Below, one piece after another: positions 1 through 12,416 of a stretch of DNA of 64,000 nucleotides. The stretch lies in assembly GCA_027943335.1 (NCBI GenBank), contig BSBK01008423.1, forward strand, positions 1-64,000, given 5' to 3'. This stretch comes from Chamaecyparis obtusa (lineage: Eukaryota > Streptophyta > Pinopsida > Cupressales > Cupressaceae). The notes under the pieces are model-generated. The model saw only the letters and a program-made list of their open reading frames with translations. It did not search any database and had not been told where the DNA came from. A program made the position numbers and the translations under genes. Numbering within the stretch: position 1 is the stretch's first letter; each line of letters opens with the position of its first letter.

Positions 1-439
1 GATATCTCATGAAAGCGAGGCCCCATTTTTATGTATACTAGCTATTTCTAATTTATCTGACAAATATTCTCTTTTCATGATCGTGAAGGTGACAAAGAAC
101 ATATTGTAACAATTTGCACTATCTTTATGTTCAAAAATCAACATCAAATGTGGAAAGTCAATCATTCTTCACCAAAATTTATCGATTGAGGTAAGTTTTT
201 TAATATTTTACATGTGAAATGTGAATAAGAGTCTTTTGGTTTATAATTGGTATGATATAGACTTGTTGAATACATAATTTGATATAATTGTAATAATTTA
301 TTGTAATCAATTCATATGTAGAAATAATCATCATGCCGAGGGAAACAAGCAAAGACTTTAACACTGGAAGAGTATGAAAGAGACAAAGAGAATAAAAGGG
401 GAAAGAATGAGACAACTTCATGAACAAAAAAAATTTCAC
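1..439. other. no gene recognised
   Basis: AT-rich sequence without a convincing reading frame or repeat. It precedes the transposase-like pseudogene that begins about position 440 and may hold its 5' flank. No terminal inverted repeat was recognised here. Confidence 0.4.
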
Positions 440-3400
440 CATAGAAGAAGATTTTTCTTTGGATGAGAAACATGAAACATCAATACAAAGTAAGAGAGAA
501 TTGGAATTGAAAACAAAAAGACAACGATGAGAAACTTGCGTGCAACAAGATAATTGAATTATGAAGATGCGAGCACATCATCTATGAGTTCCCAAGTTGA
601 AGAAACATCATCATCCAATGTTGGAGGCACACATTGTATCATGTTGAAGGCAAACCATGTTTACTTTCGAAGGTGTGGGCACACCCTTTTATCATGTTGA
701 AGACACACCATCGTCTACATCCCAGGTGTATGCACCCCCTTGTTTCATGTTGAAGGCACACCATTGTTCTACATCCCAAAGTGGAGGTACACAATTGCAA
801 CAGTTGAAGGCACACCATTATCTACATCCCAAGCTGTAGGCACAACATCATGTCATGTCAAAGGCACTCAAGATGGTACACAATTCACACATAATATTTT
901 TGATGCTCCTAGAGTTATTTATAGAAAACCAAATATTTGATTGATATTGATACTAAAATTTTGCAAGCAATGTTTGACAAGATTCCCAAGCGTACTTGTC
1001 AAATAAATTCTAATTGTATTTGGAGATCATTTTTTGAGAATTTAAACATGACAGGAAGATGTCAACTAGTTGTTGAAAGATGAGAAATCTGAAATTTAGG
1101 CCCATCATGAGATTCTTGGGCTAAGAACAATGGACGAGTCAAGTGAAAAATCTATTGTAAAAAATCTAATGATTGAATATGAGAGTCTGGGTTCTACATC
1201 ATGCATGAAAGATAGTAATGTCACTTGACATGTACTTACATCAACAATAGTAAGCTCTCAAATGAAGAAATCTTGACTTTAGAAGACGAAGCAAAATATT
1301 GAAAATAAGTAGAAAGTCTCTAATGAGAGCCCTAAGAAGGCATCAAAGAGTGGAAGTTCCAAATAGCAATGAGTTATGGGCATTTTCTGGTAGACTATCA
1401 CGAAAAGATAAAGCAATTATTGAAGCTTTGAAATCTTTGATTGAAGATTTTTGGAACAATAACACACGTGTATCTCCTAATCAAGAGATGTTGTAAGAGG
1501 AGGATTGGTAGTCGAATTCATGTTCCACATCCAAAACATTTTTTGGATTCAAATCAGTCATAATTCTTTGCAAAATTTACACATATGTATCCTCAAATTA
1601 AATTTAGTCAGAGATATTTTGAAATGTGTAAACCTTTTTATGTGAAGATAAATCACACATGCACAACTTGTTGTTGTAGGGTACATATTGAATTTTCTAA
1701 CCATTTTGAAGTTAATATAAGAATATATGTGTAGATTTGCACTCTAACAATATTTTGCAGGATTGTAACATAAATTTTCCACCTAGATCTTCAAGGGAAT
1801 TAATATCTACCATTTTATGTGAAAGAGTGGATGGTCAACAATTTTACAAGCTCTCATGCTTGAATGGTACATGCATAGATTGCGGAGGTTTGTGACATTT
1901 GCCAATTTGTCAATACATGGAGAGTATGCATGCAATCGGTAATGAAATAGTAGAATTTGGAAAATATAAGACCATGACATACAATCTAAAAGATGGAAAA
2001 GAGGCTAAAAGATGTGATTTAGTAATTGAAAAAACTCTAGTGTATCAGTTCATGGACATTTTTTGTCAAAAAATGATTTATGAGTATGCAAGGCATACAC
2101 ATAGAGAGCGATGGTTGGATATGAAATTCAAGTTGTGCAAGGGCACATTCCCACTTGATACCATTGTTTCAATTGTGGAATTTGAAGAGAACTACACACT
2201 ACAACCATAGAATGAGGTGCAAGCAAAATATTACAGCTCTCAACAGGTTGCTATATTTGTTCATATAGTATTCATGCATTCACCTAACAGTACAAAGGAG
2301 AACAAGAAGATATTAATGGAGTATCATTTTTATATCAATGATGATCGCTCACATTCTATAGAGTTTGTACATAGTTACTTTCAACTATTTTATGGTCATT
2401 TGGATAATAGGGGCATAAAATATCATCGACATATCATATGGTCAGATAATTGTGCATCACAATTCAAGAATTCTTGAATGTTTTATTGGTTGTGCAGGAT
2501 GCATAAGATTACTGGAATTCAATATATGTGGAATTTCACAGCGGCTGGTCATTGAAAGAGAGAGCACGATGGTGCAGGTGCATGTACTAAAAGAGCCTTA
2601 GCATGTGAAGAATTAAAGTACAAAGAGAAAGCAACATTGTTAGATGCGGGATGTATTGTCTAGTGGTGTAATGCTACAATGGGTCTAGGTAATGAAGGTG
2701 AGTCTATGGTTTGTAGATTTTTTTGGTTGATGGATGAAACTAACATTGCACCATGTGAGGATTATTGTACACTAAAAGGATTGAGTGAGCTACACTCTTT
2801 TAGAAGTTGTAATGCAGGTCCATGGAGTATCCACATACGACATATGGCATGCTTTTTTTCATCATGTGTAGATGAATATTGGGATGGGTGTGAGTCAAAG
2901 GAATGGGTTAACAAATAGTATACACGTATTTTGAGTCCACTTTCCTCCTATCATCCCCATGAATCACTACAACTGATAGAAATGGAATCATCCATTGACT
3001 TTGATCGCTTATTCGATCTAGTAAAACTAGGTAAATTTTCCACATACAAATAATATCAAATTTAGTACTTTATCATAAATATTCAGTAAAATAATGTCCT
3101 CATTATGTTTATATCATTACAAGCCATGTTTTTTGCTGTTATTGCACCTAAAGACAATGAAGAAGGGAAATATTATTATTTGTGTCATTGTGTTGAGGCA
3201 AAAAAGAAATTGGATCACTTGGTTATCGATGGTGAAGAATTAGAATACCCTATAGGAGCAGTGGTTGTAACTGGTACATGGATTAGATGGTATGCTATGA
3301 AGAACCCTAGGTTGTGGTTGTTCGAGGATTGGGAGACACATAGAAAGATTCTTCATTATTCAAACCTCGTTGTTGCATCAAATGTCCAGTTGATCAAATA

Positions 3401-3509
3401 TGGGGGAAGACTGCATAATAAAACTCTTTGGAAGGTTCGTGAGTCAGACCACGAGGCAATACTTGAGAAAATCAAGGGTAGGGCAGATCCAATTGGTTCA
3501 TTGGACTAA
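440..3509 (+). pseudogene. decayed transposase-like gene (unassigned DNA-transposon type family)
   Basis: A long coding trace, mostly in one frame. An acidic/basic N-terminal part (about 440-600) is followed by a low-complexity repeat (600-880). A basic block at 1299-1496 contains LWAFSGRLSRKDK-like residues. A Cys-rich part at 1567-1720 contains CTTCCC. The segment 1761-2930 carries WSDNCASQFK (about 2439-2470) and, after a stop, EHDGAGACTKRAL (about 2559-2600). A C-terminal module lies at 3105-3509. The Asp in WSDN and the H-x-G-x-G-type motif resemble large uncharacterised transposase-like proteins with an RNase H-like core; this assignment is from memory. Stops TGA 1893, TAG 2208, TGA 2475, TGA 2553 and TAG 2661 share one frame, and the frame shifts near 1500-1565 and 1730-1760. 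The gene is dead, probably a DNA-transposon relic. A domesticated or host gene is less likely. No terminal repeats were found. Confidence 0.55.
600..880 (+). repeat. degenerate coding minisatellite
   Basis: About six imperfect repeats built around GTTGAAGGCACACCAT, most followed by CTACATCCCAA. In the frame of the ORF at 740-940 they read as variations on VEGTPLSTSQ, so the array probably began as a low-complexity linker of the surrounding transposase-like gene. Unit length varies, roughly 45-70 bases, and single-base indels move it between frames. Confidence 0.6.
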
Positions 3510-3836
3510 ATGGAGATACAAAATATTATAATGTCAAATTTATATAGCACTGCAAATTGGGTGGACTGTAAATTGCTCATGCATTACCCCGTATGTATAA
3601 CGGGAAGTTTGTAAGATTTAATGACAACCTTTCTCTTCTATTTTTTGGGGCAATACCAGAGGTTTTCTCTGTTCATCTCTTTCCTCTAGTGCTCCTAATG
3701 AGCTGAGTTGTAAAAATATTTCTCATTATTAATTAAAAAAACTTTATGATGTTATGTCAATGACTTGTAGGCACATAATACTTGGAAGGCCATGGAAGAG
3801 CCTTAAGGAACCAACTCAATTCAAGGATGCACTATC
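3510..3836. other. intergenic, nothing recognised
   Basis: Short AT-rich spacer between the end of the transposase-like trace and the 3' end of the B3 pseudogene on the other strand. No feature seen. Confidence 0.4.
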
Positions 3837-5158
3837 TCATTTCCTTTCCAACTTCTCCCTCTCTGAAATAGAAGGTTTACATTTTGGTTTATCCAAATTA
3901 ATACATTTTCTTCCATTACTAGGTTTTACCTTCTTCCCTTGCAGCTGTTCTATTCCTTGTTTCACACATTTTCCCTTTTCAGGTCCAGATGCCTTTGCTG
4001 GCAAATTGGTGATGAAATCATTGCATAAGACTTGTATTTTCTTATTCATACATGATGGAAGGCTATTATGCACTTTTCCTGCTTTAAAATAATTGTAAGG
4101 ATTACATTCTTTGACAACGGGGAAAATATGGACATTAAGTTTAATTTTGTTTTTGCTATCATCTTCCCGCTAAAAAATGCAGGCATCTCCATCCTCAAGA
4201 TTATTGGCAATTGAAAAATATCTCTATCCATGAATCAAGGAAGCTTTAGGGAGATCTCTGAGGAATCGTACAGGCCATTCCCTTCTGTTAGGATCCACAA
4301 GAGTCACCATTGTTCTTTCTCTTGGTAATTTGAGTTTATCTACAAATGTGTTCGATGTTGTTTATAGAACAAATTTTTGCATAAAATGAGCAACATTACC
4401 TTAAGAACCATTTAAACACTGTTATTAAAAAACACGTAACAAAACATAGAAACCCAAAATATCCTTTAGACAATAATAGATTGGCTTCCTTAACCCCTGT
4501 CAAATAGACTTGTAGAGTATAGGAGACTGCAATATAATAGAGATTGTTGAATATCACCCCAGATCTGAAGACAATATTTCTAAATACAAGCAGGCATAGA
4601 GAGATGCCAGGGAATCTTACAAGCCTAAAATATTGGTATACACTATATGGCCTCATAATTACTAAGCCAAAGGGGTTTTCTAATTCGAAAGACTTAGCAG
4701 CCTCCAGGGCCATTTTCTTTTTTATTTCATTAACAGGATGTCTGCTATAAAAATTATGACTATGCATCCCTCTGCCCATCTCTTCAGTTTTTGTTTTCGT
4801 AGATTTCACCATTTGACATTCCTTTTCAGTAAGAGATGGATGGAAATGTTCATGAATCTTAGAAGAATGGCCTACAAAAAAATAAAAACTTGTGGTTATT
4901 CAAATGGTAAGTTCAAAGTTTCTCATAATTTGGGAGAAACGAGTTTGGAAAGACTTCAATCTTTCATTGAGGGAAAAGATTTTACTTACATTGAGAAGAA
5001 AACTTAGGTTTTTTCACTTCATTTTTAGTGTCTTCTATTGATTTTATTTTCAACTCAATAGATAATTTTCTATTCATCAAGTGATTAGAACTCATCGGAA
5101 TAGCACTTGTGGAAGGATCAGGGAATTTCCTCTGTGACTCAAAATCACTCTGGATCTT
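3837..5158 (-). pseudogene. B3 DNA-binding domain gene remnant
   Basis: B3 domains are plant-specific DNA-binding folds of nuclear transcription factors. Three exons can be followed on the minus strand. Exon a is 5158-4990, with a GTAAGT donor. Exon b is 4871-4621, after a pyrimidine tract ending TTTTTTTGTAG and with a GTAAGA donor. Exon c runs from about 4356 to 3837. Exon b encodes the first half of the domain (SFELENPFGLVIMRP), and exon c the second half (VTLVDPNRREWPV, then NNLEDGDACIF) plus a basic Lys-rich tail. Phases of exons a and b agree. Damage: a TAG at 4224-4226 replaces the Trp expected after LIHG, a second TAG lies at 4170-4172 just after CIF, and the acceptor of exon c is not a clear AG. 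The N-terminal exons are not seen upstream of 5158. It is a pseudogene or fragment of a REM-like B3 gene. Confidence 0.75.
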
Positions 5159-6157
5159 CTCAAAATGAAAAATAGAAATATCTTTTTCACAACCATTCTT
5201 CCCATATATCTAAACTCTAAAATACATCCCAAAGATGCATTTAAATACAAAAAAATCCCCAAACTCTATCGCATGTTGATATACAAAAATTTCCCAGCCC
5301 GTGCATGTTGCATTCACTCCCATGCCCAGTCACTGTCCCCAACACTAGTCTATTCCTTCACCTTCTTAGCAAAGAAAATAATGATTTAAATGCATGGAAA
5401 TTTAAATAATAAACACAATAATGTATTTAATTTACTACCCTATCCAAAACACGTTCCAGTCAAGCATATGAAATTGTTGTTTTATAATTGTTCACCTAGA
5501 GCCTCCAATATGTCAAATCAGCCTTTTTCTTCTGATCCTTGCAAACAACTAAATGAACTCTTGATTGTTTTAGATACCCTTTTGGGTTTTATAAATCCTA
5601 CCCAAACCTTAAGATAGACTCCTTTGGACCATCTAGTAGATCCAATACCTTAGTAGTCACCAACTACGCCTAATTCCATCACCATTACAAATCAACTCAT
5701 AGATATATTCACTCCACAACATCCCAACCAAGAAAAAGTCTTTCATAAGGTTTAAAAACAAAGAAAATTCAAGTTTTTAAGGTCTCAACACCTACCCATT
5801 CTTCTAGCCACCAAACCCTTGTTTCTAGGGTCACACAACTAGGGCCTACACAAATGGAACCTTACAAATTCTTCCAGATCAAACTAGTTGATCACAAACA
5901 TCAATATGGATCCCAAAATCCATTATCCACCATAAAAATATCCACTCTTAAGGATTTACACTCACCAAAATGACTGGTGCCAAAACAGGGCTCTCCCAAT
6001 CACTAACTGTGACCCCAAATCCAGTCATTGTCAAGAACACCAATAATTTCATTTGGAAAGATAAATAACAAACAAGGAAAATTCCTTACATAATAGAACA
6101 ATCCAAATTGCATTTTGTGCAAATATTTCAATTCACTGGTCTTAGACTACACTTTGA
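5159..6157. other. non-coding spacer
   Basis: About 1 kb of C- and A-rich sequence between the B3 remnant and the 357-bp array. Short open frames on the plus strand (5165-5617) have no recognisable domain. The upstream part may contain introns or lost 5' exons of the B3 gene, but none could be placed. Confidence 0.4.
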
Positions 6158-9100
6158 GCCAAAGTGTCCCTCAACATCCCTTCAGCATAAAATAGGCAAT
6201 CTTTATAGGATCATATCTCAAAGCTCATGCAAGGTAGCATCAAGCCGTTAGGTGCTATGAGACCATGTTTCTGGGGCCTACAATAACCTGTCTCAGTTTT
6301 TAGAGATTCAAGTTTGTTTAAATTTGGCAACACATTCTCAGTCGATGTCAAATCTCACAGTGTTCCTCAGTTGAAACAGCCAACATTGTGTATCTTTCAA
6401 ACCGTTGGTCGTAGCATCAAACCGTTTGTTCCAATAGCTCCGAATGGATAGGTAAACGCTAGGGCCAACCTTAGTTTCCACACAATGTTTGAATGACGCC
6501 GACGACTCCAGGCCAAAGTGTCCCTCAAGGTCCCTTCAACATGAAATCAACAATCTTTATGGGGTCATATCTCAGAGCTCATGTGAGGTAGCATCAAGAC
6601 ATCAGGTGCTATGAGACCATGTTGTCAGGGCATTCAATAACCTATCTTAGTTTTCAGAGATTCAAGTTCGTTTAAATTTGGAAACACATTCTCGGTCAAT
6701 GTCAAATTTAAGAGTGTTCCTCAGTTGAAATGACCAACATTGCGTATCTTTCCAACCGTTGGTCGTAGCATCTAACCATCTATTCCAATAACTCCAAATG
6801 GCCAGGTAAACACTAGTGGAAACATCTTTTGCTACACATAGTCATTCGAACGCTGCCGACCACTCTGGGTTGAAGTGTCCCTCAAGGTCCCTTCAACATG
6901 AAATTGGCGATCCTTACAAGGTCATATCTCAGAGCTCATGTGAGGTAACATCAAGCCATCAGGTGCTATGGGACCATGTTGCCAAGGCCTACAATAACCC
7001 ATCTTGGTTTTCAAAGATTCAAGTTCATTTAAATTTGGCAACACATTGTCGGTCGATGTCAAAACTCAAAGTGCTCCTCAGTTCAAACTGCCAACATTGC
7101 ATATCTTTCAAGCCGTCGGTCGTAGCATCGAACTGTCTATTCCAACAGCTCTGAATGGCTAGGTAAACACTTGTGGAAACCTCATTTGCAACACATAGTC
7201 ATTCAAACACCATCGAGGACTCTGGGCCGAAGTGTCCCTTAAGGTCCCTTCAACATTAAAGCAATGCTCTTTACAAGGTCATATCTTAGAGCTTGTACGA
7301 GGTAGCATCAATCCATCAGGTGCTATGGGACCATGTTGCCGGGGCCTACAATAACCTATCTCAGTTTTTAGAGATTCAAGTTTGTTTAAATTTGGAAACA
7401 CATTCTTGGTCGATGTCAAATCTCACAGTGTTCCTTAGTTGAAACGGCCAACATTGTGTATCTTTCAAACCGTCAGTCGTAGCATCAAATCATCTATTCC
7501 AAAAGCTCTGAATGGTCAGGTAAACACTAGTGGCAACCTCATTTTACACACACAGTTGTTCAAACACCACTGACCACTCTGGGCTGAAGTGTCCCTCAAG
7601 ATCCTTTTAGCATGAAATTGATGATCTTTATGGAGTCATATCTCAGAGCTCATGTGAGGTAGCATCGAGCCATTAGGTGCTACGAGACTGTGTTTTTAGG
7701 GCCTACAATAACCTATCTTAGTTTTCAGAGATTCAAGTTCATATAAATTTGGCAACACATTCTCGGTCGATGTAAAAACTCAAAGTGCTCCTCAGTTCAA
7801 ATGACCAACATTGAGTATCTTTCAAACCGTCGATCATAGCATCAAACCATCTATTCCAACAGCTCCGAATGGTCAAATAAATGCTAGGGGAAACCTAATT
7901 TTCCACACACAGTTGTTCAAACACCATCAATGACTCTAGGCCAAAGTGTCCCTCAAGGTCGCTTCACCATGAAATCAACAATCTTTATGGGGTCATATCT
8001 CAGAGCTCATGTGAGGTAGCATCAAGCTGTCAGGTGCTATGGGACTATGTTGCTGGGGCCTATAATAACCTATCTCAGTTTTTAGAGATTTAAGTTTGTT
8101 TAAATTTGGAAACACATTCTCGGTCGATGTCAAATCTCACAGTGTTCCTCAGTTGAAATGACCAACATTGTGTATCTTTCCAACTGTCGGTCATAGCATC
8201 GAACTATCTATTCCAATAGCTCTAATTGGCCAGGTAAACACTAGTGGCAACCTCATTTTCCACACATAGTCATTCAGATGCTACCGACCACTCCGGGCTG
8301 AAGTGTCCCTCAAGGTCCCAACATTGTGTATCTTTCAAACCGTCGATCATAGCATCGAACCATCTGTTCCAACAACTCTGAATGGTCAGGCAAATGCTAG
8401 GGGAAACCTCATTTTCCACACACAGTTGTTCAAACACCATCGATGACTCCAAGCCAAAGTGTCCCTCAAGGTCCCTTCACCATGAAATCAACAATCTTTA
8501 TGGGGTCATATCTCAGAGCTTGTGTGAGGTAGCATCAAGCTGTCAGGGGCTATGGGACTATGTTGCTGGGGCCTACAATAACCTATCTTAGTTTTTAGAG
8601 ATTTAAGTTTGTTTAAATTTGGAAACACATTCTTGGTCGATGTCAAATCTCATAGTGTTCCTTAGTTGAAATGACCAACATTGTGTATCTTTCCAACTGT
8701 CGATCGTAGCATCGAACCGTTTGTTCCAATAGTTCTGAATGACCAGGTAAATGCTAGTGGAAACTTCATTTTCCACACACAATCATTCAAACCCTGCCGA
8801 CCACTCCAGGCCGAAGTGTCCCTTAAGGTCCTTTCAGCATGAAATCAGTGATCTTTATGGGGCCATATCTTAGAGCTTGTGCAAGGTAGCATCAAGCCAT
8901 CAGGTGCTAGGGGACTGTGTTTCCAGGGCCTACAATAACCTATCTCAATTTTTAGAGATTCAAGTTTGTTTAAATTTGGAAACACATTCTCGGTCAATGT
9001 CAAAACTCACAGTGTTCCTCAGTTCAAACGACCAACATTGCGTATCTTTCCAACTGTCAGTTGTAGCATCGAACTATCTATTCCAATAGCTCTGAATGGC

Positions 9101-9527
9101 CAGGTAAATGCTAGTGGCAACCTCATTTTCCACACACAGTCATTCAGATGCTGCCGACCACTCTGGGATGAAGTGTCCCTCAAGGTCCCTTCAACATGAG
9201 ATCAGTGATCTTTACAAGGTCATATCTTAGAGCTCATGTGAGGTAGCATTGAGACGTCAGGTGCTATAGGACTATATTGCCAAGGCCTACAATAGTATAT
9301 CTTGGTTTTCAGAGATTCAAGTTTGTTTAAATTTGGCAACACATTCTCGGTCAATGTCAAAACTCACAGTGTTCCTTAGTTCAAATGTCCACCATTGCGT
9401 ATCTTTCAAACCATAAGTCGTAGTATCAGACCATCTATTCCAAAAACTTTGAATGGCTAGGTAAATGCTATTGACAACCTTGTTTGGCACACACAGTTGT
9501 TCAAATGCCACCGACCACTCTGGGGCG
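6158..9527 (+). repeat. tandem array of a 357-bp unit, about 9.5 copies
   Basis: The landmark AAGTGTCCCTCAAGGTCCC recurs near 6162, 6516, 6873, 7230, 7587, 7944, 8301, 8457, 8814 and 9171. Spacing is 357 bases except the first (354) and one shortened unit (156, between 8301 and 8457). Copies differ by many point changes but almost no indels. Within a unit, further landmarks such as GTTTAAATTTGG and AACATTGTGTATCTTTC keep the same order. Long open frames on both strands (6816-7154 plus; 9317-9610 minus) recur with the period because 357 is a multiple of three. No known protein or RNA was recognised. It may be a satellite or a locally amplified exon-like segment. Confidence 0.9.
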
Positions 9528-9613
9528 AGCAGGAGGATGAGTGCAAATATGTATTTAGATGCAAAAGGGCTTGTGGTCCATTTTGAAATTTGATCATGTA
9601 TTTGGATCATGGA

Positions 9614-10202
9614 ATGTTATTTGGATCATGTATTGATCATATTGTAACCCAATCTTAAATGTAAGCCTTAATGGCACTGATAAGCCTAAATGGTACTTAG
9701 GGGTCACTAGGAATGGTTATGTATTGATCCTAGGCTAGGGGTTGATGTAAATATTATATAAGGGTCTATAAATATATACTAAGGCCATTAGAGCCTTTAC
9801 ATAGTGTTAAAAGCACTAAATGTGAACAAGCTTGTAAATTGCCCATATTGGCAATATAAGCCAAACATGGCTTAATTGGAGTTAGTAGCAATTATAAGTT
9901 AGTTTGGTTTGTAAAGGTTGTCTCTAAACCTTTTATAACTAGTTAGAGTGGGCAAAGGGTGTTGGGTTATTGAGTTGACAACTTTTGTTATCAACTTGAC
10001 AACTAATTCTACTGTTTGTCATTAACAATCAATTAGTTAGGGGATAGTTAGAAGTTAGTTTGTAGGTTCCAGTCGGTCTTTTGGAAGATTAGAGTCTCTT
10101 TGGAAGGGATCCACATGAGTGGACAGGGTGAGAATTTTGTTGATTTGAAATGGATTGAGTTTGTATTAGCTTGAATCAATAAAATTAAAATTTGTTTGCA
10201 CA
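9614..10202 (+). mobile_element. possible LTR (solo or 5' LTR)
   Basis: The segment starts TGTTATTTGG and ends GTTTGCACA. It contains a TATA-like run (TATTATATAAGGGTCTATAAA, about 9752-9772) and an AATAAA-type signal near 10178. It is followed by TTGGTATTCGAC, which partly resembles the TGGTATCAGAGC primer site of copia elements. No second copy lies in the window and no target duplication was verified, so the call is tentative. Confidence 0.35.
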
Positions 10203-11423
10203 TTGGTATTCGACTGGCCTATGGGTACATTCAACAACAGTGAACTATTGTAGTTGATCTGAATGTGATCCTTGATTAGTTTGATGTAGGAATGTTTATT
10301 TGAATTTTTTTTGACTTGGCTATAATATCTTTTCATTACCTTCATCACTGACAACACCAAGGATTTAACTGGTGTATTGACAGTGACTGGTAGAGGGGTA
10401 CAGTCAGCAACTAAGGGTTGAAATTACCTAAAATGTAAGGGCACTCTCACCCCTATGTTAATTTTATATTGGTGGGAGATTCCTTTTATATATTTCATCC
10501 ATTTCATATGACTTTAAGTGCAGGGAAGGAGCAAAGGTGGTGAGAAGGAATAGTGGCAGGCCTGGTGAACACATACAGTGAAGGGTGTATTTGATAAGCA
10601 CCAGTCAGGCCTGGAAGATTCCCGATGAGGGAGTGGGTAAGGGATGGTTTAAATGGTCTATGTGGATGTAGAGGAAGGTGTTAGGACCTTTAGTGTGGTT
10701 GTGAGTTGTAGGTAAGGGTAATTTCCCTAAAACCCTAGGTTATTGACCCTAGAAATAAGGGTTTATTGATTTGGGAGTTTGATGGATGGTGGGAATTTAA
10801 GAGTTTGAAAATATTGTGTTTTGGAAGGTCTAGGAAGACTTTTTCAAGCCTTTGAGTCTTGGAGATAAGTGGGGATAAGAGTTGCTTCTTCGAGCAAGGG
10901 CTAATTAGGCCTAGATGGAGAACTAGAGGGTGGAGAAAGTCTTCACCAGTCAAATGGTAGAAACCTGAGGTTGTTAGGAGTTTAATAAATTTGAAAAGGG
11001 TATTTGAAAATGTAAATACCTTGCTAGGTTGTTTGGGGATTTTGTGAGTAAATTGCTGATTTCAGGGCGTGAAGGGCTACTAGACAGGCCTAGAAAGGCT
11101 ATAGAAGAGAAATGGTTGAAGTTGAGTTGATGGGAGTGAATGGGAAGTTGGAACATGGTAAATAGACCATGATAAGATGATTTATGGTTTTGGGAATAGG
11201 GTGAGAGGTCTAGTTGTAGTTTTGGCATGGTGGAGGCACTAGGTACACTAGGTGGCCTAGGATAGAGTTGATGCTAGAAGGCATTGGAACAAGGAAACAA
11301 GGAAGTGAATTTGAGTAGTATGGTTGTGGGAGTGACTTAAAAAGTCATAGAACTTAACTAGATCCTTGAGTGAGGTTAATTCCTTGAGTGGATTCCAAGT
11401 TGTTTGTAGAATCCTTGAGTTGA
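10203..11423. other. G-rich non-coding stretch
   Basis: The plus strand is purine-rich, giving weak Pro/Ser/Leu-rich open frames on the minus strand (10735-10953 and 10974-11228). None shows a domain, and I treat them as composition artefacts. It may be internal sequence of an element whose LTR is at 9614-10202. Confidence 0.35.
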
Positions 11424-11541
11424 GTTAGTCTCCTTAGGGTGATAGTGAATGTTGTTGAAGTTTACAGTAACAAGGAATGTTAGTCTCCTTAGGGTGAGAG
11501 TGAATGTTGTTGAGTTAGTCTCCTTAGGATGATAGTAACAA
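11424..11541 (+). repeat. three short direct repeats
   Basis: The string GTTAGTCTCCTTAGGGTGA, followed by a short GA/TA-rich stretch and in the first two copies by GTGAATGTTGTTGA, occurs three times at uneven spacing. The last copy carries GGATGA instead of GGGTGA. It lies just downstream of the 3' end of the nine-exon minus-strand gene. Confidence 0.7.
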
Positions 11542-12416
11542 TAAACATCGATAAACATACAAGCATAACTATAAGGTATGGGAAATTTACAAAGCATAAG
11601 ACATCCACATAAACATAAATTAGTATACATCAATACACCAAACACATTAATTGCATACCTAAAACATAAAAAATATATATTTGTAGGGCATGAAGCCAAA
11701 TAAATATGTCCAATAATGTCATACATTAAATATATTCAATACAGTTAAACTAGCTTCCTCAAAGCCAAATGGATGTACAACATATCACTTATACAATATA
11801 CAAAAAATATGTCCACTAATGCCATATAGGCATACAATCTATATCCCTAATCTAGTCCTTTCCCACAAGGGGAAGAAAAAAAATCCTGAGCTATCTTCAA
11901 TCGTCACGTCGATGGAGATGTAGTGGATACTGTAGTCTTCCGAGTGTGCTCACTCATCCTCCTGTCTAGACTCTTCTATAGCTCGAGCTGATAAAAAAAA
12001 ATTTAAGCATCAATAACTAATATACATCAAAATTGAATTATACAATGACATAAAATAGAATATTCACTTACCGCTAGCAAATAGTCACTATGTACATCCG
12101 CTAAAGGCGCATGCTGATGATCTAGGGTAATAAGTCCCTACAACAATGATCAAAATAATAATTAAAATACATACATGAACATCATTATAAAATTTAATAC
12201 AAACTATTAAAATAAAAATTAAAATTAAGTGATCTCTTTCATACCTCAGTCAGTGCTTCAAAAATAGCTACTTTTGCAGCTACTCCACGATCCAAAGTAT
12301 CACAAACATAAGGAGGAGTCTGTGATGTCAATAACTAAAAATGAAATAAAAAAAGTATTATGCAGTTATCAAGATTACATATATTTTTTACAACCCTACT
12401 AATGAGTAAATGATAC

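Noticed and set aside
3754..4092. 112-residue plus-strand ORF
   Set aside because: It is the complement of the B3 pseudogene exon on the minus strand, which has clear family motifs.
6158..9527. CRISPR-like or rDNA spacer interpretation of the array
   Set aside because: Unit is far too long and has no unique spacers; no rRNA sequence is adjacent.
6816..9610. ORFs of 60-112 residues in the 357-bp array
   Set aside because: They recur only because the period is a multiple of three; no domain or codon preference was evident.
10735..11228. Pro/Ser/Leu-rich minus-strand ORFs
   Set aside because: Explained by the purine bias of the plus strand; no motif, no repeat of the frame.
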